A DNA stretch of 64,000 bases from Pseudomonadota bacterium (GCA_023458315.1 JAEXAH010000029.1:1-64000), one strand, 5' to 3'. Positions 45,509 through 54,158 are shown, counted from the stretch's first letter. Numbers and translations are program-made. Notes: generated by a model not told the origin, from the sequence alone.

Positions 45509-45560
45509 TCCCACAGGCGGGGGCAGCAATGCCCCCGCCCCGCGGGAACGGTTCCTGACG

Positions 45561-45598
45561 AAAAAAAAGCCCCGTCGTGACGCGACGGGGCTTTTATT
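45561..45598. terminator. Bidirectional rho-independent terminator
   Basis: The AAGCCCCGTCG/CGACGGGGCTT stem with a TGACG loop is preceded by six or more A residues and followed by TTATTT. It separates metY (+) from the convergent flavin reductase gene (-). Confidence 0.9.
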
Positions 45599-45616
45599 TG
45601 TCCAGGTTGGCCGGTA

Positions 45617-46108
45617 TCAGCCCACGGGCGGCGGGAAATCCAGATAGGCACCCCGGAAATAGATCAGCGGCGAGCCGCCTTCCTGGTGCATCATGTTCTG
45701 GACCTCGCCGATGAAGATCACATGGTCGCCGCCGTCCACGGTGTTGACCAGCTTGCATTCCAGGGTGGCAAGGCAGCCGCCCAGCAGCGGCACGTCGCCC
45801 AGGCCGCGCTCGAACTTCAGCCCGGCCCACTTGTCCTCGGAGCGGCTGGCGAAGCGGATGGACAGGTCGCGCTGCCCTTCGGCCAGCACATTGATGGCGA
45901 AATGGCCGTTGGCCTTGAACGCCTCCAGGCTGGAGGTCTTGTTGCCAAGGCAGAACAGCACCAGCGGGGGCTCAAGCGACAGCGACGAAAACGCGCTGAC
46001 GGTGACGCCGGCCGGCGCCTGGGTATCGGGATGCTGGGTCGTCACCACGGTGACGCCCGTGGCGAAACACCCCAGGGCCTTGCGGAAGGAACGCGGGTCA
46101 ACGGACAT
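45617..46108 (-). CDS. Flavin reductase family protein
   Basis: 163-aa FMN-binding split-barrel protein of the HpaC/RutF type. The FMN-binding segment GVTVVTTQHPDTQAPAGVTVSAFSSLSLEPPLVLFC (residues 17-52) is clear, then NGHFAINVLAEGQRDLSIRFA and GGGDHVIFIGEV-like VDGGDHVIFIGEVQ. Such proteins supply reduced flavin to a monooxygenase partner; no monooxygenase is nearby. ATG 46108 fits the family start; the frame continues upstream to 46177. Confidence 0.88.
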   Translation of the reverse strand: MSVDPRSFRKALGCFATGVTVVTTQHPDTQAPAGVTVSAFSSLSLEPPLVLFCLGNKTSSLEAFKANGHFAINVLAEGQRDLSIRFASRSEDKWAGLKFERGLGDVPLLGGCLATLECKLVNTVDGGDHVIFIGEVQNMMHQEGGSPLIYFRGAYLDFPPPVG

Positions 46109-46242
46109 CGGGCACGCTCGGTAAAATGCGGAAGGGATAATCTGAACAGAGTAATAAGGATTCAGCTTCCGGGTCAAATGCCCCTTTCACAAGCTGCGCA
46201 CAAGGGACCGCCCAAGACAATTTTTTTCCCGCCCCGGCGCAG

Positions 46243-46272
46243 TTGACGCGCGACAGGGGCGACGAATTATAG
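46243..46272 (+). promoter_or_regulatory. Putative motA promoter
   Basis: TTGACG (46243-46248) and TTATAG (46267-46272) are 18 bases apart, about 60 bases before motA. No flagellar sigma-28 pattern (TAAA with GCCGATAA) was seen in the 225-base spacer. Confidence 0.45.
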
Positions 46273-46333
46273 CATTCTCGGGTCTGATCTGGTGACCGTT
46301 CCGGTCCGTGCGGGACCGCAATAGGGGAAGTGA

Positions 46334-47194
46334 ATGTTCGCGATCATCGGCATCGTGACCACCATCGCCAGCGTTATCGGCGGATACGCGGCGGCAGGCG
46401 GACACCTTGGGGTGCTGTGGCAGCCCTTTGAGTTCATTATCATTCTTGGCGCGGCTTTCGGTTCGCTATTCCTGGGCAATCCGAAAGGCATCATCATTGA
46501 TATCGCCAAGAACTTTGGCGTCATCTTCAAAGGCCCTCACCACAAAAAAGACAGCTACGTCGAACTGCTTTCCATGCTGTATTCGGTGTTCAAGCTGGCC
46601 AAGACCAAGGGCGATCTGGCGCTGGAAAGCCATGTGGAAAAACCCGAGGAAAGCCCGCTGTTCGCCAAGTTTCCCGGCTTCACCGGCGATCACCACAGCC
46701 GCACCTTCCTGTGTGATTACCTGCGCCTGCTGACCTTGGGCACCTCGAACGCGCACGAGCTGGAATCCATCATCGACGGCGAGTTGGAAGCCCATCACAA
46801 GCACTATCACGAAGTCTCCCACGCCGTGAACCTGATGGCCGACGCCATGCCCGCCCTGGGTATCGTGGCCGCGGTGCTGGGCGTCATTCACACCATGGGC
46901 TCGATCACCGAGCCGCCGGAAGTGCTGGGCCACCTGATCGGCGCGGCGCTGGTCGGCACCTTCACCGGCGTGCTGGTATCCTATGCCTTCTTCGCCCCCT
47001 TCGCCCGCAACATGCAGATGGTGTTCGATTCCGACCACTATTACTTCCTGGCCATGAAGGCCGGGCTGCTGGCCCATATGCAGGGCTACGCGCCGCAGGT
47101 TTCCATCGAATTCGCCCGCAAGATCCTGCCGGACGACCTGCGCCCCACGTTCCAGGAACTGGAAGAAACCGTCACCAACCTGCCGCCGGATTGA
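46334..47194 (+). CDS. motA: Flagellar motor stator protein MotA
   Basis: 286-aa membrane protein with four helices that forms the proton channel with MotB. Visible parts are the N-terminal pair of helices (IIGIVTTIASVIGGYAAAGG, FEFIIILGAAFGSLFLG), the cytoplasmic charged loop, and the late helices with AMPALGIVAAVLGVIHTMGSI and LIGAALVGTFTGVLVSYAFFAP, the family signature. The following MotB aspartate supports H+ coupling. ATG 46334 has AGGGGAAG upstream. It is away from other flagellar genes, as is usual for alphaproteobacterial stators. Confidence 0.96.
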   Translation: MFAIIGIVTTIASVIGGYAAAGGHLGVLWQPFEFIIILGAAFGSLFLGNPKGIIIDIAKNFGVIFKGPHHKKDSYVELLSMLYSVFKLAKTKGDLALESHVEKPEESPLFAKFPGFTGDHHSRTFLCDYLRLLTLGTSNAHELESIIDGELEAHHKHYHEVSHAVNLMADAMPALGIVAAVLGVIHTMGSITEPPEVLGHLIGAALVGTFTGVLVSYAFFAPFARNMQMVFDSDHYYFLAMKAGLLAHMQGYAPQVSIEFARKILPDDLRPTFQELEETVTNLPPD

Positions 47195-47214
47195 TGTAGG
47201 GACGCCGCCGCGAA

Positions 47215-48156
47215 ATGGCCGAAGGTCAACAGATTATCATCAAGCGCGTCAAGAAGGTGGCTGGCGGCCATCATGGCGGCGCCTGGAAAGTGGCCTACGC
47301 CGATTTCGTCACCGCCATGATGGCGTTCTTCCTGCTGCTGTGGCTGCTCAACGCCGTGACGGAAGAGCAGTTGACCGGCATCTCCAACTATTTCGCCCCC
47401 TCCATGGCGTCGAAAAGCCAGTCGGGGGCCGGTGGCATCCTGGGTGGTCAGGTGATCGGCGAAGGCGCCATGCAGTCGCAGACCAGTTCGCCCAGTCTGG
47501 TGCAGCACCTGCCCCCCACCTCCATCGGCCCCGGCGGCGAGGATCTGACCTCGCAGGCCACCGAACCGCTGGAAGGCATGGGCGAGAAGGAATTCAAGGA
47601 GGCCCTGGCCGAACGGGAACAGGCCAAGTTCGAGAAGGCCAAGGAGGTGCTGGAAGGCGCCATGAAGGGCATTCCCGAACTCAAGCAGTTCCAGGGCTCC
47701 ATGCTGGTGGACAACACCGTCGAGGGGCTGCGCATCCAGATCACCGACCAGGAAGGTCTGGCCATGTTCCCGTCGGGCAGTTCGGCCATGTACGGCCATA
47801 CCAAGGCGCTGATGGATCTGGTCGGCCGCGTGGTCAACCAATTGCCCAACAAGATTTCCATTTCCGGCCACACCGACGCCATCCCGTTCCGCGACCCGTC
47901 CGGCTATACCAATTGGGAATTGTCGGCCGACCGCGCCCTGGCCAGCCGCCGGGCGCTGATCGCGGCGGGCGTGCCGGAAGGCCGGGTCGACCGGGTGGTC
48001 GGCCGCGCCGACACCGACCCGCTGATGGTCAACGACCCCAAGGGGCCGCGCAACCGCCGCATCAGCATCATCCTGCTGCGCGAAAACGACATGACGCCGC
48101 CGCCCGACCTGCCCTCGGCGCAGCAAAATCTGGCCCCGGCACCCAAAAAGCCGTAG
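47215..48156 (+). CDS. motB: Flagellar motor stator protein MotB
   Basis: 313-aa stator protein. After a basic N-terminus, the single membrane helix carries the critical aspartate in KVAYADFVTAMMAFFLLLWLLNAV (residues 25-48). A long plug and linker region (about 55-165) is followed by the OmpA-like peptidoglycan-binding domain with ISGHTDAIPFRD, NWELSADRALASRRALI and GRADTDPLMVNDPKGPRNRRISIIL. It follows motA by 20 bases. The Pro-rich tail is short. Confidence 0.96.
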   Translation: MAEGQQIIIKRVKKVAGGHHGGAWKVAYADFVTAMMAFFLLLWLLNAVTEEQLTGISNYFAPSMASKSQSGAGGILGGQVIGEGAMQSQTSSPSLVQHLPPTSIGPGGEDLTSQATEPLEGMGEKEFKEALAEREQAKFEKAKEVLEGAMKGIPELKQFQGSMLVDNTVEGLRIQITDQEGLAMFPSGSSAMYGHTKALMDLVGRVVNQLPNKISISGHTDAIPFRDPSGYTNWELSADRALASRRALIAAGVPEGRVDRVVGRADTDPLMVNDPKGPRNRRISIILLRENDMTPPPDLPSAQQNLAPAPKKP

Positions 48157-48174
48157 CCGCGCGGAGAACCAGCC

Positions 48175-48693
48175 ATGGCCACGCCCCCCGTCATCATCCT
48201 TCCGCCCCGGGGCGGCGACCGCACCGACCCCTGGGACCATCCCGAATTGTACGACGGCGTCACCCTGCGCCGGATTTTCGCCTATGGCCTGGACGTGCTG
48301 ATCCTGACCGCCCTGGCCATCGGCCTGTGGCTGATCGGCACCTTCCTGACGGTGATGACCTTCGGCCTGCTGCTACCGGTCAAGGTTCTCGCCCTGGCGC
48401 TGTTGCCGCTGGCCTATCACACCCTGCTGCTGGCCTCGCCGGGGGCGGCCACCCTGGGCATGCGGGCCATGGGATTGCGGCTGGTCAGCACCGCGCCGGG
48501 CGCCGAGGATTGGGACGGTCGCCCGACACTGGTCCAGGCGGTGCTTCAGGTGATATGCTTTTTCGGCTCCGTGGCCCTGACCGGCGGTCTGGTGCTGCTG
48601 GTGGTGCTGTTCAACGCCCGCCGCCGCACGTTGCACGACTGGCTGGCGGGAACGGTGGTGATACGGGAAACCGCATGGCGCCAGCCCCTTTGA
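48175..48693 (+). CDS. RDD family membrane protein
   Basis: 172-aa protein of the RDD family, named for Arg-Asp-Asp residues in the first helix; here the place reads LRRIFAYGLDVLILTALAIGLWL. Further helices are LALALLPLAYHTLLLA and FFGSVALTGGLVLLVVLF, with RRRTLHDWLAGTVVI at the end, all typical. Three or four membrane segments; function unknown (some members are linked to transport). It lies between motB and bpt with 18- and 74-base gaps, probably on the same transcript. Confidence 0.87.
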   Translation: MATPPVIILPPRGGDRTDPWDHPELYDGVTLRRIFAYGLDVLILTALAIGLWLIGTFLTVMTFGLLLPVKVLALALLPLAYHTLLLASPGAATLGMRAMGLRLVSTAPGAEDWDGRPTLVQAVLQVICFFGSVALTGGLVLLVVLFNARRRTLHDWLAGTVVIRETAWRQPL

Positions 48694-48767
48694 GATAAGG
48701 ACGGCGAAGCACATATGAAGGGGAGGTGGCGGCCACGGCCGCCCATAGCCGCAGCGAACGGGACGCG

Positions 48768-49517
48768 ATGGATCATATTCCCCTGAAACGGCCGCATTTC
48801 TTTTTCACCACGGCCCCCCTGCCCTGCCCTTACATCGCGGGCAGGCTGGAGCGGAAGATCGTGACCGAACTGAACGGCCCCGACGCCGAGGCGCTGCACG
48901 AGGCCCTGTCGCGCGCCGGTTTCCGCCGCTCCCATTCCATCGCCTATACCCCGGCCTGTGCCGGATGCTCGGCCTGCGTCCCGGTGCGCATCGTCACCGA
49001 CGGCTTTTGCCCCGACCGCACCATGCGCAAGGTGTGGCGGGCCAACCACGATCTGGTGGCCCGCCCGGTGCCCGCCCGCGCCACCGCCGAACAATACCGC
49101 CTGTTCTCGCGCTATCAGGAATCCCGCCATGCCGGTGGCGACATGGCCCAGATGGGCTTCTACGATTACCGGTCCATGGTCGAGGACAGCCCCATCGACA
49201 CCTTCCTGGTGGAATTCCGTCGTCCCGACGGCACCCTGGTCGCCACCTGCCTGACCGACCGCATGTCCGACGGGCTTTCTGCGGTATATTCCTTTTACGA
49301 CCCCGACCTGCACCGCCGTTCGTTGGGCACCTACATCGTCAACTGGTTGGTGGAACAGGCCCGCGGCGAATCGCTGCCTTACGTGTATTTGGGATATTGG
49401 ATTCCGGAAAGCCGCAAGATGGCTTACAAGTCGCGCTATGCGCCGCTCGAGGCATTCGGCCCCAACGGCTGGTATCTGGTGCGGACGCGAACATCCAACC
49501 CCGACGCGACGGGATAG
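48768..49517 (+). CDS. bpt: Aspartate/glutamate leucyltransferase
   Basis: 249-aa N-end-rule enzyme that adds leucine from Leu-tRNA to proteins starting with Asp or Glu, marking them for ClpSAP. The N-terminal domain has CPYIAGRLERKIVTEL and the YTPACAGCSACVPVRI cysteine cluster; the C-terminal GNAT-like part has SDGLSAVYSFYDPDLHRRSLGTYIV and YVYLGYWIPESRKMAYKSRYAPLE. ATG 48768 is preferred over the upstream GTG 48726. It is the last gene of the motAB-RDD-bpt run. Confidence 0.95.
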   Translation: MDHIPLKRPHFFFTTAPLPCPYIAGRLERKIVTELNGPDAEALHEALSRAGFRRSHSIAYTPACAGCSACVPVRIVTDGFCPDRTMRKVWRANHDLVARPVPARATAEQYRLFSRYQESRHAGGDMAQMGFYDYRSMVEDSPIDTFLVEFRRPDGTLVATCLTDRMSDGLSAVYSFYDPDLHRRSLGTYIVNWLVEQARGESLPYVYLGYWIPESRKMAYKSRYAPLEAFGPNGWYLVRTRTSNPDATG

Positions 49518-49645
49518 CGCAACCGCTTGCTTCAGCGGGAAAAACCCGACAAAAACACTCCATACCCCCCTTTGTTCGTCGCCGATGGCATGCCATATTG
49601 GCTACAACGAAATAGAATAATTCTCATGCCCTGGGAGGACACCCC

Positions 49646-50200
49646 GTGTCGCAGCTGCTACGCCTCAGCGGCTTGATCGACCGTCTGAACTCGGTGGTCG
49701 GTCGTGCCGTCACCTGGCTGGTGCTGGTCATGACCCTCATCAGCTCGGGCAACGCGGTCATCCGCTATGCCTTCAATTACAGTTCCAACGCCTGGCTGGA
49801 AATCCAGTGGTACCTGTTCTCGGCGGTGTTCCTGCTGTGCGCGGGCTACACCCTGCTGAACAATGAACACATCCGTATCGACGTCATCGCGGGCCGCTTC
49901 AGCCGTCGCACCCAGGCATGGATCGAGGTGATCGGCGGCGTGTTCTTTCTGTTGCCCATGGCGGTGCTGATCCTGTGGCTGTCGTGGCCGATCTTCGTCG
50001 GCTCGCTGATCAGCGGCGAGATGTCGAGCGACGCCGGCGGCCTGATCCGCTGGCCCGCCAAGCTGCTGATTCCGGTGGGTTTCGCCCTGCTGGCCCTGCA
50101 AGGATTGTCGGAAACCATCAAGCGGGTCGGCTTTCTGATGGGCGTTTCGCCCGATCCCGCCGCCGCCCATGGCAGCCACCACGGAGGCGAGCATGGCTGA
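49646..50200 (+). CDS. dctQ: TRAP transporter small permease (DctQ/TakQ-like)
   Basis: 184-aa membrane protein with four helices. The conserved AVIRYAFNYSSNAWLEIQWYLFSAVFLLCAGYTLLNNEHIRIDV region covers residues 30-75, and later helices lie near 90-110 and 130-155. It pairs with the large permease that follows. The start is GTG 49646, with GGGAGG seven bases upstream. The stop lies inside the first codons of dctM, whose ATG has its ribosome site in the dctQ end. The His/Gly-rich C-terminus (AHGSHHGGEHG) is unusual for the family but short. Confidence 0.93.
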   Translation: MSQLLRLSGLIDRLNSVVGRAVTWLVLVMTLISSGNAVIRYAFNYSSNAWLEIQWYLFSAVFLLCAGYTLLNNEHIRIDVIAGRFSRRTQAWIEVIGGVFFLLPMAVLILWLSWPIFVGSLISGEMSSDAGGLIRWPAKLLIPVGFALLALQGLSETIKRVGFLMGVSPDPAAAHGSHHGGEHG

Positions 50201-51707
50201 ATTCCTGATCGCCAACATGGCGCCGCTGATGTTCGGCGCCCTGGTGCTGTTCCTGCTGTTCGGCTATCCGGTGGCTTTCGCCCTGGCGGCCAACGGCCTG
50301 ATCTTCGGCCTGGTGGGCATCGAGTTGGGGCTGTTGCAGCCGCAATTGTTGCAGGCATTGCCGGAACGCGTGTTCGGCATCATGCGCAACGACACGCTGC
50401 TGGCCATTCCGTTCTTCACGTTCATGGGTCTGATCCTGGAACGAAGCGGCATGGCCGAGGATTTGCTGGACACCATCGGGCAATTGTTCGGGCCGTTGCG
50501 CGGCGGTCTGGCCTATGCGGTGATCTTCGTCGGCGCCCTGCTGGCGGCGACCACCGGCGTGGTGGCGGCGTCGGTCATCTCCATGGGCCTGATCTCGTTG
50601 CCGATCATGCTGCGCTATGGCTATGACCGCCGCGTCGCCACCGGCGTCATCGCCGCCTCGGGCACGCTGGCTCAGATCATCCCGCCGTCGCTGGTGCTGA
50701 TCGTCATGGCCGACCAGTTGGGCCGGTCGGTCGGCGACATGTACGAGGGCGCGCTGATCCCCGGCCTGATCCTGACCGCGCTGTATTCCGGCTACATCCT
50801 CGTCACCTCGCTGATCTGGCCCAACGCCGCCCCCGCCCTGCCGCCAGAGGCCCGCACCCTGCGCGGCATCAAGCTGTTCCAGCGGGTGATCGTGTCGCTG
50901 GTGCCGCCGCTGGTGCTGATCTTCCTGGTGCTGGGCACCACCTTTCTCGGCATCGCCACCCCGACCGAGGGCGGCGCCATGGGTGCCAGCGGCGCGCTGA
51001 TCCTGGCGCTGGTGAAGCGCAAGCTGTCGCTGGACCTGATCAAGCAGGCCATGAACGTCACCGCCAAGCTGTCGTCGTTCGTGCTGTTCATCCTGATCGG
51101 TTCGACGGTGTTCGGTCTGGTGTTCCGCGCGGTCAACGGCGATCTGTGGGTCGAACACCTGCTGACCGGCCTGCCGGGCGGGCAGTTGGGCTTCCTGATC
51201 GTGGTCAACATCCTGGTGTTCGTGTTGGCCTTCTTCCTGGATTTCTTCGAACTGGCCTTCATCATCGTCCCCCTGCTGGGGCCGGTGGCCGAGAAACTGG
51301 GCATCGACCTGATCTGGTTCGGCGTGCTGCTGGGCGTCAACATGCAGACCTCATTCATGCATCCGCCCTTCGGCTTCGCGCTGTTCTATCTGCGCAGCGT
51401 GGCCGCCAAGAGCGATTACATCGACAAGATCACCGGCAAGAAGATCAAGGGCATCACCACCGGCGACATCTATTGGGGCGCGGTGCCGTTCGTCTGCATC
51501 CAGGTCATCATGGTGGCGCTGGTCATCGCCTTCCCGGGCATGGTGGGCGAATCCACCACCAAGGTGCAGAACCTGGACAACATCAAGATGGACATCCAGA
51601 TCCCGACCTATGGCGACGAGGAAATCCCGCCGCCCACGGCGGAACAGGAACCCGATCCCGCCGCCGATTTGCAACGGCAACTGGAAGAGCAATTGAAGCA
51701 GAAATAA
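50193..51707 (+). CDS. dctM: TRAP transporter large permease (DctM/TakM-like)
   Basis: 504-aa membrane protein with about 12 helices, the Na+-coupled channel subunit. Family stretches are LLFGYPVAFALAANGLIFGLVG, ATTGVVAASVISMGLISLPIMLRYGYDR, GTLAQIIPPSLVLIVMADQ and GIATPTEGGAMGASGAL. ATG 50193 has GGAGG five bases upstream and overlaps dctQ by eight bases. The C-terminus is extended by about 50 residues after the last helix (from STTKVQNLDN on), Pro/Glu-rich and ending in a Gln-rich helix. A bidirectional terminator at 51710-51740 follows; the binding-protein genes face it from the other strand. Confidence 0.95.
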   Translation: MAEFLIANMAPLMFGALVLFLLFGYPVAFALAANGLIFGLVGIELGLLQPQLLQALPERVFGIMRNDTLLAIPFFTFMGLILERSGMAEDLLDTIGQLFGPLRGGLAYAVIFVGALLAATTGVVAASVISMGLISLPIMLRYGYDRRVATGVIAASGTLAQIIPPSLVLIVMADQLGRSVGDMYEGALIPGLILTALYSGYILVTSLIWPNAAPALPPEARTLRGIKLFQRVIVSLVPPLVLIFLVLGTTFLGIATPTEGGAMGASGALILALVKRKLSLDLIKQAMNVTAKLSSFVLFILIGSTVFGLVFRAVNGDLWVEHLLTGLPGGQLGFLIVVNILVFVLAFFLDFFELAFIIVPLLGPVAEKLGIDLIWFGVLLGVNMQTSFMHPPFGFALFYLRSVAAKSDYIDKITGKKIKGITTGDIYWGAVPFVCIQVIMVALVIAFPGMVGESTTKVQNLDNIKMDIQIPTYGDEEIPPPTAEQEPDPAADLQRQLEEQLKQK

Positions 51708-51740
51708 AAAAGGCCCCGCGAAAGCGGGGCCTTGATTTTT
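51705..51740. terminator. Bidirectional rho-independent terminator
   Basis: AAGGCCCCGC-GAAA-GCGGGGCCTT is a ten-pair stem closed by a stable GAAA tetraloop, with A residues on the left and TTTTT on the right. It ends both dctM (+) and the first binding-protein gene (-). Confidence 0.92.
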
Positions 51741-52827
51741 ACTTCTTGACCGGATTGGTCAGGACGAACTGGTCGTAACCGAATTCGGCCACCCGCCACC
51801 ACAATTGAATATCCTCGCGGAACTTGTTCCACGATTCGAACACCTTGCGGAATTGCGGGTTTTCAGCGGCGATGGTGCCGTACAGATCGAAGGCGGATTT
51901 CTGCGCCGCCACCATGACGTCCTTGGGGAACGGCCGCAACTGCACGCCCGCGGCGATCAGCTTCTTCAGGCCCATGATGTTCTGGACGTCGTATTTGTTC
52001 TGCATCAACTGGTTGGCCTCGGCGCAGGCCACTTCATAGGCCACCTGATACGCCTTGGGCAGCTTGTTCCACTGCTCCAGATTGACGTAGGACGACACGG
52101 TGGAACCGCCCTCCCAGAAGCCGGGATAATAGTAGTATTTGGCGACCTTGTAGAAGGCCAGCTTCTCGTCGTCATAGGGGCCGACCCATTCGGCGGCGTC
52201 GATGGTGCCCTTTTCCAGCGCCGGATAGATGTCGGCACCGGCCAGTTGCTGCGGCACCACGCCCAGCGGCTGCATGACCTTGCCCGCCAGACCGGCGATG
52301 CGCATCTTGAGGCCCTTGAGGTCTGCCAGGCTTTTGACTTCCTTGCGGAACCAGCCGCCCATCTGGGTGCCGGTGTTGCCCGCCAGGAAGTTGATGACGT
52401 TGTAGCCCTTGTAGAACTCGCGCAGCAATTCCATGCCGCCGCCCTGGCTGAGCCAGGCGTTGTTCTGGCGGCCATTGAAGCCGAACGGCAACTGGGTTTC
52501 AAAGGCGAAGGTCGGATCCTTGCCGATGTAGTAATAGCTGCACGAATGGCCGCATTCGACGGTGTTGGCCTGGACCGCGTCCATCACTTGCAGGCCGGGC
52601 ACGATCTCGCCCGCCGCAAACACGCGAATCTGGAACTTGCCTTCGGTCAGTTCCGACACCCGGCGGGCGATGTGCTCGCCAGCGCCAAACAGGGTATCCA
52701 GGCTTTTGGGGAAGCTGGAGGCCATGCGCCAGCGGATTTCGGGCAAGCCCTGGGCAAGGGCGGGGGCCGAGAGCGTGGCGCCAGCGGCGCCCACGGTCGC
52801 GGCCTTGAGGAAGGAACGTCGTTCCAT
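51739..52827 (-). CDS. dctP: TRAP transporter substrate-binding protein, TakP-like (copy 1)
   Basis: 362-aa periplasmic binding protein. It has a twin-arginine-type signal (ERRSFLKAA, hydrophobic stretch, cleavage near ALAQG), so it may be exported folded by Tat. The mature part begins LPEIRWRMASSFPKSLDT and contains ECGHSCSYYYIGKDPTFAF, GGWFRKEVKSLADLKGLKMRI and the GTIDAAEWVGPYDDEKLAFYKVAKYYYYPGFWEG core. This matches the TakP branch, known to bind 2-oxo acids such as pyruvate. It is the second gene of a duplicated pair (290 of 362 residues identical to copy 2 in an ungapped comparison). Confidence 0.93.
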   Translation of the reverse strand: MERRSFLKAATVGAAGATLSAPALAQGLPEIRWRMASSFPKSLDTLFGAGEHIARRVSELTEGKFQIRVFAAGEIVPGLQVMDAVQANTVECGHSCSYYYIGKDPTFAFETQLPFGFNGRQNNAWLSQGGGMELLREFYKGYNVINFLAGNTGTQMGGWFRKEVKSLADLKGLKMRIAGLAGKVMQPLGVVPQQLAGADIYPALEKGTIDAAEWVGPYDDEKLAFYKVAKYYYYPGFWEGGSTVSSYVNLEQWNKLPKAYQVAYEVACAEANQLMQNKYDVQNIMGLKKLIAAGVQLRPFPKDVMVAAQKSAFDLYGTIAAENPQFRKVFESWNKFREDIQLWWRVAEFGYDQFVLTNPVKK

Positions 52828-52902
52828 TCTGCGTCTCCGGCACGGATAGGAAGTGATCACGGGCGGCGATCATACACGGCGACACGCCTGCCCGAAACGA
52901 AA

Positions 52903-52929
52903 GAAGGCCCCACCTGGGGCGGGGCCTTC
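52903..52929 (-). terminator. Hairpin between the two binding-protein genes
   Basis: GAAGGCCCC/GGGGCCTTC with a nine-base loop; on the minus strand it is followed by TTTCGTTTC. It lies after copy 2 and before copy 1, so it may lower read-through between the copies. Confidence 0.7.
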
Positions 52930-52949
52930 ATGCGGGACCGTCAGACCGG

Positions 52950-54038
52950 TCAGCGCTTGACCGGGTTGGTCAGCACGAACTGATCGAACGAGAATTCGGC
53001 GACGCGCCACCACAACTGGATGTCGTCGCGGAACGCCTTCCACGGGGTGTAGATCTTGGCGAATTTGGGGTTTTCCTTGGCGATCTCGTCATACAACTCG
53101 AACGCCGCCTTTTGCGCCGCGACCATCACGTCCTTGGGGAACGGCCGCAACTGGGTGCCGTTGGCCACCAGCTTCTTCAGTCCGGTGATGTTCTGCACGT
53201 CGTACTTGGCCTGCATGTCCAGGGTGGCCTCGGCGCAGGCGGTGGCGAACGCCTCCTGATACGCCTTGGGCAGCTTGTTCCACTGGTCCAGGTTGACGTA
53301 GGACGAGAAGGTCGGTCCACCCTCCCAGAAGCCGGGATAATAGTAGTTCTTGGCGACCTTGTAGAAGGCCAGCTTTTCGTCGTCGTAGGGGCCGACCCAT
53401 TCGGCGGCGTCGATGGTGCCCTTTTCCAGCGCCGGATAGATGTCGCCGCCCGCCAGTTGCTGCGGCACCACGCCCAGCTTGGTCATGACGCGGCCGGCAA
53501 TGCCGGCGATGCGCATCTTCAGACCTTCAAGGTCCTTGACCGACTTGATTTCCTTGCGGAACCAGCCGCCCATCTGGGTGCCGGAATTGCCCGCCGGGAA
53601 GTTGATGACGTTGTATTCCTTGTAGAATTCGCGCACCAGGGCCAGACCGCCGCCATGGTACAGCCAGGCGTTGTTCTGCCGCGCGTTCAGACCGAACGGC
53701 AGCGCCGCCTCGAAGGCGAAGGTCGGGTCCTTGCCCACATAGTAATAGGACACGGAATGGCCGCATTCCACCGTGCCCTGCTGCACGGCGTCCAGCACCT
53801 GCAAGCCGGGAACGATCTCGCCACCGGCGAACACGCGGATCTGGAACTTGCCTTCGGTCAGTTCGGCGACGCGCTTGGCGACGAATTCACCGCCGCCATA
53901 GATGGTGTCCAGGCTTTTGGGAAAGCTGGACGCCATGCGCCACTTGATTTCCGGCAGGCCCTGGGCCAGGGCGGGCGCGGCAACGGTGCTGGCGGCGGCG
54001 CCGACAGTGGCGGCCTTCAGGAACGAGCGTCTTTCCAT
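52950..54038 (-). CDS. dctP: TRAP transporter substrate-binding protein, TakP-like (copy 2)
   Basis: 362 aa, exactly the length of copy 1 and aligned without gaps: 290 identical residues, 72 differences. It has the same twin-arginine-type signal (ERRSFLKAA...ALAQG). The C-terminal core (GTIDAAEWVGPYDDEKLAFYKVAK) is almost unchanged, while most differences lie at 90-135, 160-200 and 245-335. Neighbouring binding-pocket positions differ too (for example HSCSYYYIGK versus HSVSYYYVGK), so substrate range may have drifted. Its leader carries a nested stem that touches the ribosome site. Confidence 0.93.
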   Translation of the reverse strand: MERRSFLKAATVGAAASTVAAPALAQGLPEIKWRMASSFPKSLDTIYGGGEFVAKRVAELTEGKFQIRVFAGGEIVPGLQVLDAVQQGTVECGHSVSYYYVGKDPTFAFEAALPFGLNARQNNAWLYHGGGLALVREFYKEYNVINFPAGNSGTQMGGWFRKEIKSVKDLEGLKMRIAGIAGRVMTKLGVVPQQLAGGDIYPALEKGTIDAAEWVGPYDDEKLAFYKVAKNYYYPGFWEGGPTFSSYVNLDQWNKLPKAYQEAFATACAEATLDMQAKYDVQNITGLKKLVANGTQLRPFPKDVMVAAQKAAFELYDEIAKENPKFAKIYTPWKAFRDDIQLWWRVAEFSFDQFVLTNPVKR

Positions 54039-54100
54039 CGGTCTCCTCCAGGATGCTTTTCTTGATGCCGGGCTTTGGCGCCCGGTCACGGTGATCCTGG
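54039..54100 (-). promoter_or_regulatory. Nested stem-loop in the leader of binding-protein copy 2
   Basis: On the minus strand CCAGGAT (54094-54100) can pair with ATCCTGG (54048-54054), enclosing a CCGGGC-6nt-GCCCGG hairpin (54068-54085). The last GG of the outer arm is the start of the GGAGGAG ribosome site before ATG 54038, so pairing would partly cover it. Copy 1 has no such structure. Function is a hypothesis. Confidence 0.4.
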
Positions 54101-54158
54101 CATGAAGATGGTGGTCCGACCAGAGGGAAACCAGTCCCCAAAAAGCTTATTTATAGGA

